Shown here: one piece after another, positions 28,346-31,826 of the stretch | Layout: every line of letters begins with the position of its first letter | Position numbering within the stretch: the first letter of the stretch is position 1 | Source: a virus | Length of the DNA: 31,826 nucleotides | Virus record (IMG/VR): IMGVR_UViG_3300030333_002944 | Location: 1-31,826 of that record | Reading direction: 5' to 3' (one strand) | Program-made: the position numbers and the translations under genes | Notes under the pieces: model-generated | What the model was told of the DNA's origin: nothing | The model's database searches: none | What the model saw: the letters and a program-made list of their open reading frames with translations, nothing else

Positions 28346-28400
28346 TTTGGGAGAGGGGTAAGGGATTGCAGCTAAAGAATAGCACGTTTGGGAGAAGGGT
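28346..28400. repeat. Two direct 14-base repeats, 41 bases apart
   Basis: TTTGGGAGAGGGGT (28346-28359) and TTTGGGAGAAGGGT (28387-28400) differ at one base and lie in the only sizeable gap of the leftward virion block. The second lies within the spacer of the promoter candidate at 28376-28405. A regulator-binding role is possible. Confidence 0.5.
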
Positions 28401-28405
28401 TTGAA
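28376..28405 (-). promoter_or_regulatory. Possible late promoter
   Basis: On the minus strand TTCAAA and TATTCT are 18 bases apart, each with four of six consensus bases. The site would drive the virion genes from 28334 leftward. It is weak, and a phage-specific late promoter cannot be excluded. Confidence 0.35.
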
Positions 28406-28425
28406 TACTGTATATCACTTTAATT

Positions 28426-31400
28426 CTATTTTGGTCCTTGATATCTGCGCTTAATGATTCGCTCTTCCTCTGTAAGCTTGGCCTCAAACTCTGCCTGACC
28501 AATGTGAAGCTTCCATGCATTAAGTATTTTCTGGTGAGCAGCCTCAGATGTTGGAACAGGAAACGGCTTAATGCCAAGCAGCCCAAGAAGCTCATCCAAC
28601 TCTGTAAGCCCGGTGCGCGGGGCAAACATGTCTTTGTGCATTCGAGACAGGTACCTGCTGCGCTCCCACGCGCCCATGGTGGCGCCTTCTTCATGAATGA
28701 TCCTTGCGACCGAGCCAAAAAGCTCCATCGGCCCAAGATTTGCCCGATCTAGGTACGAAAGCGTATCCATAGACCGGCCAGCGCCTGGAATTTGAAGAAC
28801 GTTTTTCCACAGCCACCAGTACATTCCATTTTGAGCGCGGTAGTGGCCCATATATTCGTCACCCTCAACATACCGGCGAGAAAGGTCTATCTGGGGCGTT
28901 TCGACAATATCAAACCCATCCGTAAGCGAATTTCCAAGAATTGTTTGGTCCAGATGAACAAGCCAGGGCGGAACCGGGTTGTATTTATTGATGTCCTTTT
29001 GGTAGAAAAAGTCCTTCTGTGTAACGTATACAAACGGGGCCTGAAGGTAAGGGTTGACCTGCTGGGTCATGTAGGCAACGCTGTCTGGGTCGCCAGTGAC
29101 AGCGCCAACCAACTCGGTGATGAAGCCAAGCGCGTCGTATGCTGGAATAGGTGGAGTCATATACATCCACTTGTCCGTCATATGCTCTTTAACGCCTGCA
29201 TTTTTGAACCCAACTGCCAACCTTGTCTTGGCGTAGTCTCTGTCGTATAGGCGGACTTCTGTGTCTTCTTCTATATAGGCGTTGTGAATACCTTTCATCG
29301 CCCGAAGCTGCCCAATTACGCGGTCAGGATTCGTGAGAAGGGTGTCCCAGAAGAGATCCATGTTCTTTCTGAGGTAGCTGTAGAACATGAATACTGTTCT
29401 GAATGTTTTCTTTTCAACGTCAGTTAGGTCCGCGTAGTCAAAAGCCACCTTTCTTGCGAGCTTTGCGGCAGACGCCGCATCAAGCCCTCTCTCAAGGTTG
29501 TCAACAAAAACGCTGACTCGGTAGTAGTTGTCCATCGCGGTGGCCGACTCAATGAGAGTCCTTTGCCACTCAGCAGCAGTCCAGTAAACCTTGTTGATGC
29601 CCTTTGCTCTGAGCTTGTTCATAGACTTAGCGAGAGACTGGGGGGACTCTGCAAGAACATAGCTTGATTTAAGGCCGTACATTTGAGCAAGCTCTGCGAC
29701 CTGATCAGCGGTGTAAACTGTGCCATCTTTTGCAACAAGAATGGACCTTCCTGGGGCGTATTGCCCATCCTTCCACATTCTGGCAACAACAGACCCAACC
29801 ATATCGTTGTTTTTAAAGAGTGTTCTTGCTGTACCTGCCGCCCCGACGCCCTGGTAAAGCTGCAACCCGCCACCCATTCCCACGCCAAAGAAGTACGCAG
29901 GGTTAGGCACAAGAATTCCAGAGGTTACCCCCATTTTTGTCATCTGGTACGAGACAGGAAACTTCTCTCGTACGAACTCGACAAATCGACCAATAATGTC
30001 TTCTGCCTTCTTTGGTGTGCTGATAATTGGCTCAATGTCGATCGGGCTTCCAAGCCTATCTGCCCGAAGCGAGGGAATAGACCCTGCGCGAGCGGCGCCG
30101 ATGTTTGCCGCACGCTCAAGCGCTGAGTCAATTTCCGTAATTAGCTGCGCCGGAACAAGGCCCTGCTGACCGCTTGGAAACCTGTAAAGCTCAAACGTTT
30201 CTGGACGGTGCCTGTGGCCGTACCTTGCAAGAATCTCCTGGGCCCGGCTGTATGCTCTAAAATCATGCGGATTGCCTACCACGCCGCCTTTGACGGCTGC
30301 GTAGTCTGGGCCAGATGCAGGGTAAAGTTCGCGACCAGGGGCCTGTGGCTCAATAGTCCTTCGATCAACAACAATCTTTTGGCCAGTATTAGGGTCAACT
30401 TTTGTGATTTGCTCTTCTGGGCGCATCATTGAGAAGTTTAGCTCTTGCTCAATGTAGAACTTTACGCGCTTCCAAAAATGGCTCTCCGCCTCAATTGGCG
30501 ATGCAATGGGGTCTCCAAACGGATTTAGAATTGGGTCAGGCTTGCTGAATTTCTTAATGTCTCCAGGCATTCCATGCCTGACCATTTCATCAGCCATGTC
30601 ATCAAGCAACTCATACGCTCGCATTCGTACCATTGCGCCCAAAAAAGCTTCAGTCACGCGATAGCGTGGGAGTCTTCGCCTGCCTCCCGGCCCACCAACC
30701 GTCTCAAGCCCTGTCTCCAGAGCATTCCTTACAGCGACGTTCTGAAGGATCTCGGTCCACTTTCCAGAGTAAAACAACTTGTAAACTTCAGCAGCCTGGC
30801 CAGGGTGTATATTTTTTAAAATTGCAGAGCCTGGGGATCCAGCAAAAGCAACAAGAAGCTTTTTGCCCCTCTCTACAATAGAGTGGTACCGGCCATCGAA
30901 CGCATCCTTAATGTGCTCGATAGCTTTGCCCATAGCCATTCTGTCAAGGTTGCTGAGCTTCTTAAAGTCCTTTCTGCTGTACACTTCAAGCACTTTAAAG
31001 GCTTCTGAAAGCTCGTAGGTCATCTTGTTGCCGCCCTGGAGCAGCGTGTTCTGCATGTCGGCGATTGTTTCGGGCTTGAGCAAAAACTCAGCTTTTGACC
31101 CGGCCATTTGAACGCCAACAGCAAAATCATCGGCTGATATCGGGTCGCCCTCGCCGATAAGAATATCCGGCTCTTTTGGTTTCTTAAACTTCTTACCGGA
31201 AGACTTCGCCGCCTGTTCTGCCGCCTCAAAGTCTACGTGGCGCTTTTTCTCTGCCTCTACAAAGTCTCCAAGCAAGTCGACGTACCCCCTCCTTGCCTGC
31301 TGTGTCGGAGGAAAGCTCCACTCCCCAGTTGATCCGTCTCTTCTCTTTGGGGGCCTAATGATTACATGTCCGCCAATCTTATCAACCTGATCGACGGCAA

Positions 31401-31826
31401 CAGGTGGAGTAAGCTGCTTTCGCATCTCTTGGAACATGGCGGCCATTGAGAGATCTTTATTGCCCCTCATTGCCTCTCTTGCCCAGTTGAACACATCCCT
31501 TGGGGCTTGCTCAAGCCTCATCAAAAATGGGTCGATAACCCTCCTCTGGGCTGGCCCAAGGGTGCTCTTCATGTCATCTGAAACAACAAACGCATTACGT
31601 AGCTGCGCAATGTTTTCGGCCAGGTACATTTCAGAATCTGCCGCCCTATCACCAAGCGACTTAATTGCGCCCCACAGAGCCTTTCCGATGCTCTCTGAAA
31701 TCTCCTGTGAGTAGTGGGTGGCCCTACTAAAGACACCGGCCTCGATGTCTTTAATGGCCTCAATTACTGCGCCCCACTCCTCTTGGGTGATCTTGCTTAG
31801 GTCAGACCCAACTTCAAGCAGCCTTG
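28426..31826 (-). CDS. Very large virion or ejection-type protein (5' end outside window)
   Basis: The frame is open to the window edge, so at least 1,132 residues are visible and the N-terminus is missing. The protein is mostly helical, with a long Gly-rich hydrophobic stretch (YFFGVGMGGGLQLYQGVGAA) and the segment FDYADLTDVEKKTFRTVFMF followed by YSYLRKN, at about 29,400-29,460. That segment resembles one in large internal virion or ejection proteins of many phages and in related large polyvalent proteins. A Lys/Glu-rich part (AAKSSGKKFKKPKEPD) occurs near 31,180. It probably travels in the virion and enters the cell with the DNA. An internal ATG at 31629 is not the real start. Confidence 0.72.
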   Translation of the reverse strand, partial: RLLEVGSDLSKITQEEWGAVIEAIKDIEAGVFSRATHYSQEISESIGKALWGAIKSLGDRAADSEMYLAENIAQLRNAFVVSDDMKSTLGPAQRRVIDPFLMRLEQAPRDVFNWAREAMRGNKDLSMAAMFQEMRKQLTPPVAVDQVDKIGGHVIIRPPKRRDGSTGEWSFPPTQQARRGYVDLLGDFVEAEKKRHVDFEAAEQAAKSSGKKFKKPKEPDILIGEGDPISADDFAVGVQMAGSKAEFLLKPETIADMQNTLLQGGNKMTYELSEAFKVLEVYSRKDFKKLSNLDRMAMGKAIEHIKDAFDGRYHSIVERGKKLLVAFAGSPGSAILKNIHPGQAAEVYKLFYSGKWTEILQNVAVRNALETGLETVGGPGGRRRLPRYRVTEAFLGAMVRMRAYELLDDMADEMVRHGMPGDIKKFSKPDPILNPFGDPIASPIEAESHFWKRVKFYIEQELNFSMMRPEEQITKVDPNTGQKIVVDRRTIEPQAPGRELYPASGPDYAAVKGGVVGNPHDFRAYSRAQEILARYGHRHRPETFELYRFPSGQQGLVPAQLITEIDSALERAANIGAARAGSIPSLRADRLGSPIDIEPIISTPKKAEDIIGRFVEFVREKFPVSYQMTKMGVTSGILVPNPAYFFGVGMGGGLQLYQGVGAAGTARTLFKNNDMVGSVVARMWKDGQYAPGRSILVAKDGTVYTADQVAELAQMYGLKSSYVLAESPQSLAKSMNKLRAKGINKVYWTAAEWQRTLIESATAMDNYYRVSVFVDNLERGLDAASAAKLARKVAFDYADLTDVEKKTFRTVFMFYSYLRKNMDLFWDTLLTNPDRVIGQLRAMKGIHNAYIEEDTEVRLYDRDYAKTRLAVGFKNAGVKEHMTDKWMYMTPPIPAYDALGFITELVGAVTGDPDSVAYMTQQVNPYLQAPFVYVTQKDFFYQKDINKYNPVPPWLVHLDQTILGNSLTDGFDIVETPQIDLSRRYVEGDEYMGHYRAQNGMYWWLWKNVLQIPGAGRSMDTLSYLDRANLGPMELFGSVARIIHEEGATMGAWERSRYLSRMHKDMFAPRTGLTELDELLGLLGIKPFPVPTSEAAHQKILNAWKLHIGQAEFEAKLTEEERIIKRRYQGPK

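Overview
This window looks like about 32 kb of a tailed double-stranded DNA bacteriophage (Caudoviricetes-like), probably from a marine or aquatic Gram-negative host. Evidence is the tight packing of mostly very small ORFs, a replication and recombination module (zinc-finger/Toprim primase, VapE-type helicase, SF2 helicase, YqaJ-type exonuclease, RecT-type annealase), a phage tRNA-Asn, a lysis-like cassette, and repeat-rich virion proteins of a type common in marine viral sequence. Terminase, portal, capsid, integrase and DNA polymerase genes are not visible, so host and lifestyle are uncertain.

Layout. (1) 1-9321, rightward: about 26 small early or accessory genes. Recognisable ones are a MNIFVLD-type conserved phage protein, a DUF1810 protein, a DUF2786 protein and an HExxH metalloprotease-like protein. 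Most junctions here are an exact 14-mer, GGAGGTGAGTGATG, which combines Shine-Dalgarno, stop and start. (2) 9389-11310: three unknown genes and a small HTH protein, with a strong terminator at 10833. (3) 11311-15405: a structured RNA leader that can hide the primase SD, then primase, VapE helicase, SF2 helicase and a small acidic protein. (4) 15402-15728: a leftward HTH repressor-like gene and a divergent control region with GTGAT/ATCAC half-sites. (5) 15729-18534: exonuclease, RecT, an HNH-like mini-protein, an unknown and an FmdB-type zinc ribbon. (6) 18535-20510: tRNA-Asn(GUU), two DUF2589-like proteins, three stacked terminators and two small Cys-motif proteins. (7) 20507-31826, all leftward: a lysis-like membrane/cell-wall gene cassette, a lysine/alanine-rich repeat protein, a set of beta-rich virion proteins including a 630-residue fibre-like protein with duplicated modules, and a very large virion or ejection-type protein cut by the window edge.

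The rightward arm would be transcribed early from several sigma70-like promoters. Genes just after these promoters have an ACAGGA-type SD, while genes inside the operons use the GGAGGTGAGTGATG junction. The leftward arm is the late virion and lysis block. The two arms meet tail to tail at a four-base stop-codon overlap at 20507-20510.

The most notable observation is the junction 14-mer. It occurs 14 times exactly and is read in all three frames by the upstream gene. It is therefore conserved as DNA/RNA and not for the Gly-Gly-Glu tail it gives most of the proteins. The primase leader and the DUF2589 pair come next.
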